Of a DNA stretch of 64,000 nt, positions 1 to 8,194 are shown piece by piece. The position numbers and the translations under genes are program-made. The DNA comes from Pseudomonadota bacterium (GTDB lineage: Bacteria > Pseudomonadota > Alphaproteobacteria > Rhizobiales > Xanthobacteraceae). A model generated the notes under the pieces. That model did not search any database and was not told the origin of the DNA. It saw nothing but the letters and a program-made list of their open reading frames with translations. Positions within the stretch are counted from its first letter, which is position 1. Every line of letters starts with the position of its first letter. Location of the stretch: positions 219,735-283,734 of the forward strand of contig JAFECJ010000001.1 in assembly GCA_018242205.1 (NCBI GenBank), in the 5' to 3' direction.

Positions 1-142
1 CTTCCGCGCTCGGGCTGCTGACCCGCAGATATTCCGCCGGCAGGTCGAAGCGCTGCCCGTCCTCGAAAGCGACGGTGAGCGTCCTACGATCCTTATGCAG
101 GCGCAATTCGGTCGGCCAGATCTGGATGTCGCTGTCGCTCAT
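1..142 (-). CDS. DUF971 (GBBH-like N-terminal domain) protein, 3' part missing
   Basis: This gene runs off the left edge, and only the first 47 codons are visible. The translation begins MSDSDIQIWPTELRLHKDR and continues with FEDGQRFDLPAEYLR, the typical opening of DUF971, the small domain also found at the N-terminus of gamma-butyrobetaine hydroxylase. Standalone bacterial DUF971 proteins are about 120 residues and often sit near Fe-S or molybdenum cofactor functions. Their exact role is not established. The ATG at 142 follows GGACGATC, a modest ribosome site. Family assignment is good for a fragment; function is unknown. Confidence 0.75.
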   Translation of the reverse strand, partial: MSDSDIQIWPTELRLHKDRRTLTVAFEDGQRFDLPAEYLRVSSPSAE

Positions 143-288
143 GATCGTCCCTCGCCACTCTTGTAGCGTGGCCTCGATCGCAAGACAAACGGCGCGGCAA
201 TAGGTAAAGCAGCGCGGCCGCCTGACCGCGTTCGAGAGTCCGTAACCCGTCTCTTATGGTAACGCCGGCACCCGACCAGCCGTTCGTG

Positions 289-1062
289 TCAGCGCTCTAC
301 GAAGGCCTTTTCGATGACGAAATGGCCGGGCTCGTTGCTGCTGCCTTCGACGAATCCGCGCGTCTGGAAGTTCGTGCGCAGTTCGGCCAGCATGCTCGGA
401 CTGCCGCACAGCATCACGCGATCCTGCTCGATGTCGAGCGGCGGCTGACCAAGATCGGCGAACAATTTGCCGCCGTCGATCAGATCGGTGATGCGCCCGC
501 GGTTGCGGAAAGGCTCGCGCGTCGCCGTCGGGTAATAGATGAGTTGGCTGGTAATGAGCTCGCCGAAGTTTTCGTCGGCCCGCAAAGTCTCGACCAGTTT
601 TTCACCATAGGCGAGTTCCGCGACCTGCCGGCAGCCGTGCACCAGCACGATCTGCTCGAAGCGGTCATAGATGTCCGGATCCTTGATGACGCTGGCGAAG
701 GGCGCGAGACCCGTCCCGGTCGACAGCAACAGCAGCCGGCGGCCGGGCAAAAGGTTGTCGGCGATGAGCGTGCCGGTCGCCTTGCGGCCGACGAGCACGG
801 TGTCGCCCTCGCGGATGTTCTGCAATCGCGAGGTCAGCGGCCCATCCGGCACCTTGATGCTGAAGAATTCGAGTCGATCCTCATGGTTGGCGCTCGCCAT
901 GCTGTAGGCGCGCAGCAACGGACGGCCATCAACCTCCATCCCCATCATCGTGAATTGGCCGGAGACGAAGCGGAACCCGGGGTCGCGGGTGGTGGTGAAG
1001 CTGAACAGCGAGTCGGTCCAATGACGAACGGACAGCACGTGTTCCTTGTTGAAAGCGCTCAT
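289..1062 (-). CDS. fpr: Ferredoxin--NADP(+) reductase
   Basis: This 257-residue soluble flavoprotein moves electrons between NADPH and ferredoxin or flavodoxin. The FAD-binding motif RAYS is at residues 51-54 and the NADP-binding STGTGLAPF at 114-122. The protein ends in VIEKAFVER, the short C-terminal extension typical of bacterial Fpr enzymes of the Rhodobacter/Azotobacter type. The length matches the family. It is transcribed away from the AhpD-like gene at 1266, on the same strand after a gap of about 200 bases, so it probably has its own promoter. Typical roles are oxidative-stress defence and supply of electrons to Fe-S or haem-degrading enzymes; which partner is used here cannot be read from the sequence. 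Confidence 0.93.
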   Translation of the reverse strand: MSAFNKEHVLSVRHWTDSLFSFTTTRDPGFRFVSGQFTMMGMEVDGRPLLRAYSMASANHEDRLEFFSIKVPDGPLTSRLQNIREGDTVLVGRKATGTLIADNLLPGRRLLLLSTGTGLAPFASVIKDPDIYDRFEQIVLVHGCRQVAELAYGEKLVETLRADENFGELITSQLIYYPTATREPFRNRGRITDLIDGGKLFADLGQPPLDIEQDRVMLCGSPSMLAELRTNFQTRGFVEGSSNEPGHFVIEKAFVER

Positions 1063-1265
1063 TCCAAGTCCGGATCAAAGGGGATCAATCGGGCGGGCGG
1101 CTGGACCATATCCGAAGAAATTGCTGCGATGCAATATCACTGTGCATAGGTTCCCCGATCAGGCGGCATGACATACCCGCCCTGCCGCCAATACCGGTGC
1201 TGGCGCAAGCACTTACGGCGTTCGCTGGGCCGCCGCCTTGACGCCGATCAAAGTCGTTGCGTCGA

Positions 1266-1661
1266 CTACTTCTCGAAGGCCGGGTCGATCGGCACGCGAT
1301 AGCCGTTCACCAGCCGGTTGGTTTCGTTGGCCATGCCAACCACCGCCATCAACTCGCCGAACATCGCCGGCGTCATGCCGGCCTTCTCCGCCGCCGTGCT
1401 GTGGCTGGCGATGCAGTAGCCGCAGTTGTTGGTGACGCTGACGGCGACATAGACCATTTCCTTGACCAGCGGATCGAGCGCGCCGGGTGCCATGATCTCC
1501 TTGACGCTCTCCCAGGTCCGCTTCAGCGTTTTCGGATCGTTGGCCAGGTATTTCCAGAAATTGTTGACGTCGGCGACATTGCGCGAGGTCTTGATGTCGT
1601 CGAATACGGCGCGGACTTCCGGCGGCGCGTCGGCATACTCGATCGGCTTCGGTTTGCTCAT
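1266..1661 (-). CDS. Carboxymuconolactone decarboxylase / AhpD-like protein
   Basis: This 131-residue protein carries the AhpD-type redox motif C80-G-Y-C83-I-A-S-H87, preceded by a helix-rich segment, as in the CMD family (PF02627). Members with CxxC followed by a histidine act as thiol-dependent peroxidase partners or alkyl hydroperoxide reductase components. Those lacking it are true carboxymuconolactone decarboxylases. The intact CxxCxxxH points to the AhpD-like redox group. No aromatic catabolic genes lie beside it, which also argues against a protocatechuate role. The neighbouring fpr is on the same strand but is separated by about 200 bases. Confidence 0.87.
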   Translation of the reverse strand: MSKPKPIEYADAPPEVRAVFDDIKTSRNVADVNNFWKYLANDPKTLKRTWESVKEIMAPGALDPLVKEMVYVAVSVTNNCGYCIASHSTAAEKAGMTPAMFGELMAVVGMANETNRLVNGYRVPIDPAFEK

Positions 1662-1849
1662 GATCGCTGATCTCCCGGTCCGGTTGAATGGTCGGCAATG
1701 TCGCCGAGCTGCCGCCGGCGGTCAATTCGCGCAGTCCTCCGAGATGGCGGTGCTCTGCGTCCGCACGGACCGGTCCGACCGTGGTTTTGTCGTGACGCGC
1801 CGGCCGATCCGGACTATCAAGCCCAACCTCTTTTCGACCAGTACGAGAC

Positions 1850-4189
1850 ATGCTTCCTGAACCAGATCGCCACACCGTCGCAACGCATTGGGGCACGTAT
1901 CGCGCCCAGTTCGAGGACGGCAGGCTCGCAGCGCTCAAACCGATTGACGAGGATCCAGACCCCTCGCCGCTCTCCGATGGCATGATCGATGCACTCGACA
2001 GCCCGGCGCGCATCCGGCGGCCCGCGGTGCGCCGCTCGTTTCTCGAGAACGGTCATCGCGCCACCGGCAAGCGCGGCGCCGAACCTTTTGTCGAAGTGAC
2101 ATGGGATCAGGCACTCGATTTGGCCGCCGCCGAACTCAAACGTGTCCGCGAGACACACGGCAACGGCGCGATTTATGGCGGCTCTTACGGCTGGTCGAGT
2201 GCGGGACGCTTCCATCACGCCCAGAGCCAGGTTCACCGCTTTCTCAACAGCATCGGCGGCTATGTCCGCTCGGTGCAGAATTACAGTTACGCGGCGGCCG
2301 ATACGATCCTGCCGCACGTCATCGGCGACAAGCGTGGCCTCATCGCGCATCACACGACTTGGCCGCAGATTGCGCGCCACACGAAGCTCATCGTCATGTT
2401 CGGCGGCGTGCCGCGCAAGAACGCGCAGGTCAGCTCCGGCGGCATCTCGCGGCACATATTGCGCGAGTCACTGGCCGAAGCGCGGAGTAATGGCGCGCAG
2501 ATCGTGTCGATCAGCCCGATCTGCGATGATACCGAAGCCGCCGCCGGGGCCGAATGGCTGCCGATCCGTCCGGGCACCGACGTCGCCTTGATGCTCGGCA
2601 TCGCTCATACGTTGCTCGCCGAACAACGCATCGACCGGGCATTTCTCGCCAGCCATACGACCGGCTTCGAACGTTTCGCCGCCTATCTCGATGGGCGCAG
2701 CGACGGCGTCGCCAAGAATGCTGACTGGGCTGCCGCGATTGCCGCGATTTCCGCCGACACGATCCGCGCCCTGGCACGACGTATGGCGGCGAACCGCACC
2801 ATGATCCAGATGGCCTGGTCGTTGCAGCGCGCCGACCACGGCGAGCAGCCATACTGGATGGCGATCGTGCTGGCGGCGATGCTTGGCCAGATCGGCCTGC
2901 CCGGCGGCGGCTTCGGCTTCGGCTACGGCTCCGTCAATGGAGTCGGCCACGCGGTCCCCGACATGAGCTGGCCGTCGCTACCACAGGGCGATAACGCGAT
3001 CCGAGATTATATCCCGGTCGCGCGTATCGCCGACATGCTATTGGACCCGGGCGGTGCCTACGACTTCAACGGTGAGAGACGCATCTATCCCGACATCCGC
3101 CTGGTCTACTGGGCCGGCGGCAATCCATTCCATCATCACCAGGATATCAATCGTCTGCGCCAGGCGTGGCAGCGCCCGGAGGCGATCGTCGTCCATGACT
3201 CATGGTGGAATGCACTCGCCCGGCACGCCGACATCGTCTTGCCGGCGACGACCGTGCTCGAACGCAACGACATCGCCGCTTCTTCGCGCGACCGCTTCAT
3301 TGCCGCTTCGCACCGCGTCGCCGCGCCTGCGGGCGAAGCCCGCGACGATTTCGATATCTTTACGGCGCTCGCCGAGCGGCTGAACGTCGCCAAGACCTTC
3401 ACCGACGGACGCGACACCGAAGGCTGGTTGCGCCATCTCTTCACCCTCGCGCGGCAGCGCGCCGAAGCAGCCGGACATCACCTGCCCGACTTCGAGACGT
3501 TCTGGAAGAAAGGCTACTGCATCCTGCCCGAGCCGGAACTCGTCCGGCAGCAATCGCTGCTCGCCGATTATCGCGACGCGCCTGAAAGCCATCCGCTCAA
3601 GACGCCGTCGGGCCGCATCGAGATCTTTTCCGAAACCATCGCTGGCTTCGGCTATGCCGACTGTCCAGGACACGCGGCCTGGCTCGAGCCGACCGAGTGG
3701 CTCGGCTCGCCGATCGCCGCCCGCTTCGGTCTTCATCTGATCACGAACCAGCCTGCGCAGCGCCTGCACAGCCAATACGACCATGTCGGCCTCTCGCGTG
3801 CCACCAAGATTAACGGCCGCGAACCGATCCGCATCCATCCACGCGACGCTGCCGAGCGCGGCATCGCCGAAAGCGACATCGTGCGCGTGTTCAACGATCG
3901 CGGCAGTTGTCTCGCCGCGGCCGTGCTCTCCGACGCCGTGCGCCCAGGCGTCGCGCAATTGTCTACCGGTGCTTGGTATGACCCGGTCAAGCCGGAGAGC
4001 GACAATTCGCTCGACGGTCATGGCAATCCGAATGTCCTGACGCGCGATCGAGGCACCTCGCGCCTCGCCCAGGGCCCTAGCGCACAATCCTGCCTAGTCG
4101 AAATCGAAAAATATACCGGGCCGCTGCCACCGATCACGGCGTTCGATCCGCCGCCTTTCACCGACCGACCGGCGTCAAAGTCTCGCTGA
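1850..4189 (+). CDS. Molybdopterin-dependent oxidoreductase, biotin sulfoxide/DMSO reductase type
   Basis: This 779-residue enzyme of the DMSO-reductase family contains the bis-MGD active-site segment GGSYGWSSAGRFHHAQ around residues 110-125. S117 aligns with the serine that ligates molybdenum in DMSO and TMAO reductases. There is no N-terminal CxxC cluster motif, so no Fe-S centre is expected. There is also no twin-arginine signal, so the enzyme should be cytoplasmic, like E. coli BisC. The C-terminal molydopterin dinucleotide-binding domain begins near FGLHLITNQPAQRLHSQ. No electron-donor subunit or chaperone gene is adjacent. Likely substrates are biotin sulfoxide, methionine sulfoxide or other S/N-oxides; the exact one cannot be assigned. 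Start ATG has only a weak ribosome site. Confidence 0.88.
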   Translation: MLPEPDRHTVATHWGTYRAQFEDGRLAALKPIDEDPDPSPLSDGMIDALDSPARIRRPAVRRSFLENGHRATGKRGAEPFVEVTWDQALDLAAAELKRVRETHGNGAIYGGSYGWSSAGRFHHAQSQVHRFLNSIGGYVRSVQNYSYAAADTILPHVIGDKRGLIAHHTTWPQIARHTKLIVMFGGVPRKNAQVSSGGISRHILRESLAEARSNGAQIVSISPICDDTEAAAGAEWLPIRPGTDVALMLGIAHTLLAEQRIDRAFLASHTTGFERFAAYLDGRSDGVAKNADWAAAIAAISADTIRALARRMAANRTMIQMAWSLQRADHGEQPYWMAIVLAAMLGQIGLPGGGFGFGYGSVNGVGHAVPDMSWPSLPQGDNAIRDYIPVARIADMLLDPGGAYDFNGERRIYPDIRLVYWAGGNPFHHHQDINRLRQAWQRPEAIVVHDSWWNALARHADIVLPATTVLERNDIAASSRDRFIAASHRVAAPAGEARDDFDIFTALAERLNVAKTFTDGRDTEGWLRHLFTLARQRAEAAGHHLPDFETFWKKGYCILPEPELVRQQSLLADYRDAPESHPLKTPSGRIEIFSETIAGFGYADCPGHAAWLEPTEWLGSPIAARFGLHLITNQPAQRLHSQYDHVGLSRATKINGREPIRIHPRDAAERGIAESDIVRVFNDRGSCLAAAVLSDAVRPGVAQLSTGAWYDPVKPESDNSLDGHGNPNVLTRDRGTSRLAQGPSAQSCLVEIEKYTGPLPPITAFDPPPFTDRPASKSR

Positions 4190-4459
4190 TAAATATGACT
4201 ATCCGCATGAGACCACGCCACGGCCACGCTCTGACCCGGCCATAAAGTGTTGCCGCCTTCAGCACGTCGGCTGTATTCAAACGCCGACCTCGCATCGATC
4301 GACAACGCGGCCGTCCCAAAGAAAAAAGAAAATATATCACCGTAACGGTATCGACGTCCGCCTGAAGCCGGCGGACCTCATTTCCGCATGTTGCAGATTG
4401 CCGCGCCGGCAATCATATTGGATTTCATGAATGTATCGGAACGACTCGCGGAGAACATC

Positions 4460-5407
4460 ATGCAGGGAATGCGACTCGTCTGCTGCGCCGCGCTATTTGT
4501 CGGCGCGCTGCAAACGGTACCGGCCTTGGCCAACGACAATGCCAAGCCTTACAAAGTTTCGTTCTACTTCGCGGCCCATCAGGATGACTGGCAGTTGTTC
4601 ATGAATCCGTCCGCATTCGAAGACGTGATCAGCGCCGCGGCCAAGACCGTATTCATCTACACCACCGCCGGCGATGCCGGATTGGGGATTGGCACGGGCG
4701 GGCGCAAGCATCCGTACTTTCTGGCGCGTGAGAACGGCGCCGAAACGGCGGTGCGATTCATGGCCGACGCCGACGACGCGCCGGACAGCCGGAGCGCGTC
4801 GCACATGTCGTTCAACGGTCATCCGATCTACCGGGTCGCCTATCGAAACACGGTGAGCTATTTCCTGCGGCTGCCTGATGGCAACCTCGATGGTTCAGGC
4901 TATTACGATACTGGCTTTCAGTCGTTGAGGCGGCTCGCAAACAACGACATTGCCGCTGTCGCCGCCGTTGACGGTTCGACCGTTTATCACGGCTGGCGCG
5001 ATCTGACCGCGACCCTGCGCGGGATAATCACCTTCGAGCGGGGCAACCTGACACTGGCGCAGATCAACATTGCCGAGGTCGACCAACGCCGCAATCCGAA
5101 CGATCATTCCGACCATCAGATGACGGCGAAGGCGGCGCTCGACGCGGCAAATCATCTGCCGTGCGTGCGGCGCGTCTATTACATCGATTACGCCAGCGCC
5201 CGGCTGCCGGAGAACCTCAATTCCCAGCAGCGCGACCGCGAAAGTTCGGTATTTGCGGTAACGCTCGCCGGCGTTCTCGCGCTGGATCACCGGACGTCGT
5301 GGCATCACTACGACAAAGCCTATGTCGGCCGGAACTATTTCCGTGTGGAAGAGCCGTCGGGTCGTTGCGGCGAGGCGGAAACCCGGATTTCCGCCGTGAG
5401 ACACTGA
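4460..5407 (+). CDS. Secreted PIG-L (LmbE-like) family deacetylase
   Basis: The preferred start is the ATG at 4460, which follows GGAGAACATC and opens a clear signal peptide (MRLVCCAALFVGALQTVPALA). An upstream in-frame ATG at 4388 has no ribosome site. The mature protein begins with a beta strand leading to AAHQDDWQLFM, a variant of the AHPDDE zinc-binding motif of PIG-L deacetylases. A second motif, NDHSDHQM, supplies the distal HxxH-like ligands, so the zinc site looks complete although the motif proline is glutamine. Family members remove N-acetyl groups from amino sugars. Here the enzyme would act in the periplasm or outside the cell on an unknown substrate. The gene stands alone. Confidence 0.75.
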   Translation: MQGMRLVCCAALFVGALQTVPALANDNAKPYKVSFYFAAHQDDWQLFMNPSAFEDVISAAAKTVFIYTTAGDAGLGIGTGGRKHPYFLARENGAETAVRFMADADDAPDSRSASHMSFNGHPIYRVAYRNTVSYFLRLPDGNLDGSGYYDTGFQSLRRLANNDIAAVAAVDGSTVYHGWRDLTATLRGIITFERGNLTLAQINIAEVDQRRNPNDHSDHQMTAKAALDAANHLPCVRRVYYIDYASARLPENLNSQQRDRESSVFAVTLAGVLALDHRTSWHHYDKAYVGRNYFRVEEPSGRCGEAETRISAVRH

Positions 5408-5442
5408 CAAGCCGGTTTCGGCCGAGTCGCACGAATGCAAAG

Positions 5443-5518
5443 TGGCGCTCCCTAGGGGACTCGAACCCCTGTTTTCGCCGTGAGAGGGCGACGTCCTGGG
5501 CCGCTAGACGAAGGGAGC
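5443..5518 (-). tRNA. tRNA-Glu (anticodon CTC)
   Basis: Read on the minus strand, the gene starts GCTCCCTTCGTCTAG and ends AGGGAGCGCCA. The seven-base acceptor stem pairs fully, the D-arm has the glutamate-type sequence, and the anticodon stem encloses the loop CTCTCAC with anticodon CTC. The T-arm reads GGGGTTCGAGTCCCC and the CCA end is encoded. CTC is the second glutamate isoacceptor, used for GAG codons, which dominate in a high-GC genome. Confidence 0.96.
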
Positions 5519-5723
5519 GTAGGGCCACGGAAACTTCCGGTGACCCCGGAGATAGCCGCGATCCGGCGGCAGTGCAAGCGTGGCGGTCGCAGCGCGCATT
5601 CAGAAGGCCATTCGAGGGTTAAGAGCCGCCGGTGAGCCGCCCGTGACCGGCGCCAGATCCGCGGGCAAGCGCCCTGCTCCATTCTCCCCGCGTCCGGACA
5701 TCTAGCATCGTTAGGGGAAGCCC

Positions 5724-6422
5724 ATGACCGATTTCGTGCAGCCCGCCGGTTTCGCCAGCCGCCCGGCGCACGGCCCGCTGCTGCGTGCAATCTTCAACCT
5801 TGTCGACAGCTGGCCGCCGCTCGCCTTTGCGGTCACCGCCGCGGCCACGCTCGGGTTGCTGTTCCAGGTCGGGCACTTCTACGAGCATGCGGCACAGGTC
5901 ACCATCTGGATTCTAGGCGACTACTCCAACATCTGCGGCCGCGACACGCCCTGGATGTCGCCCTGGGTTACCGAGTGGGTTCGCCTCGCCGGCGTCTACC
6001 TTTTTCCGCACGACGGCACGGCGCGACAGATGATGCTCGGCATGGAGCTCTTGCACCTCGTTGCCAATTTCATCTTCCTCAGCAGCATCGCCTGCCTCTA
6101 CTACGTCATTACCTCGAAATGGGTCCGCCGGGCCTTCGTGATCGAAGGCTTGCATTTATGCGAGCATCTCGCGCTCACCTTGACCGCCTACTATGTCGGA
6201 TATCCGATCGGCGTGAGCACGCTGTTTGGCCATGCCGGACAGTTCGGCGGGCGCGAATTCGCCGTCGGCTACCGCGTCGTCTGGCATTTCCTGCTCAACC
6301 TGCTGCCGATGCCGTTCTGCATGATCGCATTGATGGACTACTGGCATCCGCACCGGAAGGACGTCGCCCTGGCGCGCGCTCTGCGCGGAACGGGCTCCGC
6401 CCCGCTCACCGTTGCGGATTGA
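5724..6422 (+). CDS. Polytopic membrane protein with two HxxEH motifs, function unknown
   Basis: This 232-residue protein has roughly four or five hydrophobic segments (about residues 33-50, 105-129, 140-160, 185-205). I do not recognise the family. It has an unusual number of histidine and glutamate residues within or at the edge of membrane segments: H51-x-x-E54-H55, E108/H111, E141-x-x-H144-x-x-E147-H148, and H188. The two HxxEH motifs lie in separate helices and suggest bound metal or haem, but no known cofactor motif is present. Start ATG follows AGGGGAAGCCC. The gene converges with the hypothetical gene ending at 6406, and the two stops overlap by 17 bases. Confidence 0.8.
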   Translation: MTDFVQPAGFASRPAHGPLLRAIFNLVDSWPPLAFAVTAAATLGLLFQVGHFYEHAAQVTIWILGDYSNICGRDTPWMSPWVTEWVRLAGVYLFPHDGTARQMMLGMELLHLVANFIFLSSIACLYYVITSKWVRRAFVIEGLHLCEHLALTLTAYYVGYPIGVSTLFGHAGQFGGREFAVGYRVVWHFLLNLLPMPFCMIALMDYWHPHRKDVALARALRGTGSAPLTVAD

Positions 6423-6762
6423 GTCGCAACCGGCCAAGCGGCTTCAACGTATCAGGATCGTAGGTGCGCAGTTCGGTAGCGCCGCCGACATCAATCGTCA
6501 CCACGATCTGGGCGTCGCCGACTGCGGTCGAGATTACCTTGGCGCTGGCCGGCAGGGTGTCGGTCACCTCGACCACGGTGCCAGGCGTGCCGGTAGCGGT
6601 CCCGTCGGCGGGGCTGTCCCCAGCCTTGAAAACCTTGTAACCGATGGCTCCGAACACCGCTCCGATGGCAACCACGGTCGTCACCGACGCGATCAGCATC
6701 AGCCGCCGCACCTTGGCGATAGCGGCGGCCTGGTCGGGCTCGAGGGGCAGCGGGTCGGGCAT
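6406..6762 (-). CDS. Small membrane-anchored protein of unknown function
   Basis: This 118-residue protein has a short cytoplasmic N-terminus rich in acidic and alanine residues, one membrane helix at about residues 22-44 (MLIASVTTVVAIGAVFGAIGY), and a C-terminal periplasmic domain of about 70 residues predicted as beta strands (AQIVVTIDVGGATELRTYD). I cannot name a family. It is divergently transcribed from rluD with only 36 bases between the two starts, so their promoters must overlap or be leaderless. The C-terminal end overlaps the convergent gene 5724-6422 by 17 bases. Confidence 0.75.
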   Translation of the reverse strand: MPDPLPLEPDQAAAIAKVRRLMLIASVTTVVAIGAVFGAIGYKVFKAGDSPADGTATGTPGTVVEVTDTLPASAKVISTAVGDAQIVVTIDVGGATELRTYDPDTLKPLGRLRLNPQR

Positions 6763-6798
6763 CGGCTCACCGGATTTCAGGTTCTATATAAAGACAGC

Positions 6799-7812
6799 AT
6801 GGGCAGCGTCACCGAAACAGTCAGCGTCGCCGCCGAGGACGAAGGTGCCCGGCTCGACCGCCTGCTCGCGGCGCGCCTGCCGTCACTATCGCGGTCGCGG
6901 CTCAAGGCGCTTATCCTCGATGGCCGAGTGACATTGCGGCAGGCTGCCCGGCACGAAGCGGCGCGCACCATCCTTGATCCGTCGGCGCAGGTCAAATCCG
7001 GCGACATCATCTCAGTAACATTGCCGCCGCCGGAAGACGCAAGGCCCGCCGGCGAGGATATCCCGCTCAACATCGTCTACGAGGACGGCGACCTCATCGT
7101 CATCGACAAGCCGGCCGGCCTCGTCGTGCATCCGGCGGCGGGCCATGCCACCGGCACCTTGGTCAACGCGCTGATCGCCCATTGCGGCGACAGCCTGTCC
7201 GGCATCGGCGGCGTCAAGCGTCCGGGCATCGTGCACCGGCTCGACAAGGACACCACGGGACTGATGGTCATCGCCAAGAACGACCAGGCGCACAAGGCGC
7301 TGTCGAAGCAGTTCGCCGACAAGCTCGAGAGCGGGCTCGAGCGCGGCTATCTGGCGCTGGTCTGGGGCGCACCGGATCGGGCGCGCGGCACCATCGACGC
7401 GCCGCTCGACCGCCATCCGTCATCGCGGGAAAAGCAGGCGGTGCGGGCCGGCGGCCGCGAGGCGGTGACGCATTGGGAATTGCGCGAGGCCTTCCCGGGG
7501 CCGGATGGCAAACCGGTCGCCGGCCTGATCGAATGTCTGCTCGAGACCGGCCGCACGCATCAGATCCGTGTGCATCTTGCCCATATCGGCCACCCGATCA
7601 TGGGCGACGAGACCTACGCCACCGGCTTCAAGACCAAGGCGGCACGGCTGACGCCGCAGGCGCGCACGGCACTCACGGCACTGGGACGGCAGGCGCTGCA
7701 CGCCGCGATTCTGGGCTTTACCCACCCGCGCAGCGGCGACCGGCTGCATTTCGAATCGCCGCTCCCTGCCGACATGGCCGGCCTCGCCGACGCCTTGCGC
7801 CGGCGGGCGTAA
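6799..7812 (+). CDS. rluD: 23S rRNA pseudouridine synthase RluD
   Basis: This protein converts uridines in helix 69 of 23S rRNA to pseudouridine during large-subunit assembly. An N-terminal S4 RNA-binding domain (about residues 14-75; RLDRLLAARLPSLSRSRLK) is followed by the RluA-family catalytic domain. The signature HRLDKDTTGL lies at 146-155 with catalytic D149, and the RTHQIRVHLAHIGHP motif is further on. The ATG at 6799 is chosen because it begins just before the S4 domain. The frame is open upstream to 6412, but that part overlaps the divergent gene and lacks family similarity. The length of 337 residues is usual. RluC is a less likely alternative. Confidence 0.93.
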   Translation: MGSVTETVSVAAEDEGARLDRLLAARLPSLSRSRLKALILDGRVTLRQAARHEAARTILDPSAQVKSGDIISVTLPPPEDARPAGEDIPLNIVYEDGDLIVIDKPAGLVVHPAAGHATGTLVNALIAHCGDSLSGIGGVKRPGIVHRLDKDTTGLMVIAKNDQAHKALSKQFADKLESGLERGYLALVWGAPDRARGTIDAPLDRHPSSREKQAVRAGGREAVTHWELREAFPGPDGKPVAGLIECLLETGRTHQIRVHLAHIGHPIMGDETYATGFKTKAARLTPQARTALTALGRQALHAAILGFTHPRSGDRLHFESPLPADMAGLADALRRRA

Positions 7813-7824
7813 CACCTGCGCCCC

Positions 7825-7853
7825 CTTGAAAATCGCAGCCCGGTCCCCATCTA
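7825..7853 (+). promoter_or_regulatory. Sigma-32 (heat-shock) type promoter upstream of rpoH
   Basis: The sequence CTTGAAA at 7825-7831 and CCCCATCTA at 7845-7853 match the RpoH promoter consensus (CTTGAAA / CCCCATnTA) at every defined base, with a 13-base spacer. The promoter lies 13 bases after the rluD stop and about 340 bases before the rpoH start, pointing toward rpoH. Caulobacter rpoH is known to have a sigma-32-dependent promoter as well as a housekeeping one, so autoregulation is the simplest reading. The long leader from about 7860 to 8194 has no convincing gene. Confidence 0.8.
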
Positions 7854-8194
7854 GGCTTGGTGACCACCCCACCTCTAGAAGTCCCTCCCGCCCGCGCCTC
7901 TGGCCCCGGGCGGCGTCGTCAATTGCGGCAGTACCATGGTAGCCGGCGCCCCCAAATGCCCTGCGACACCCTGTCCGCATCCCAGATTACGTCATCGGTA
8001 CAGTCCCTTAGCTGAACACAGCGGGGTCACGGCGACGTGACGGCGGAATCCTTCCGCTGCCCGTCGCGAACCAGTATGCTGCATCCGCGTTCGTTGGAGA
8101 GAGCGAGCGCAATTCGGATGCGCACCGTCGGCTCGGGGAGCGACGGTGACAACCGCCTGCCGACCCGTCGGGGGCATTTACAAGGAGGGCGCTA

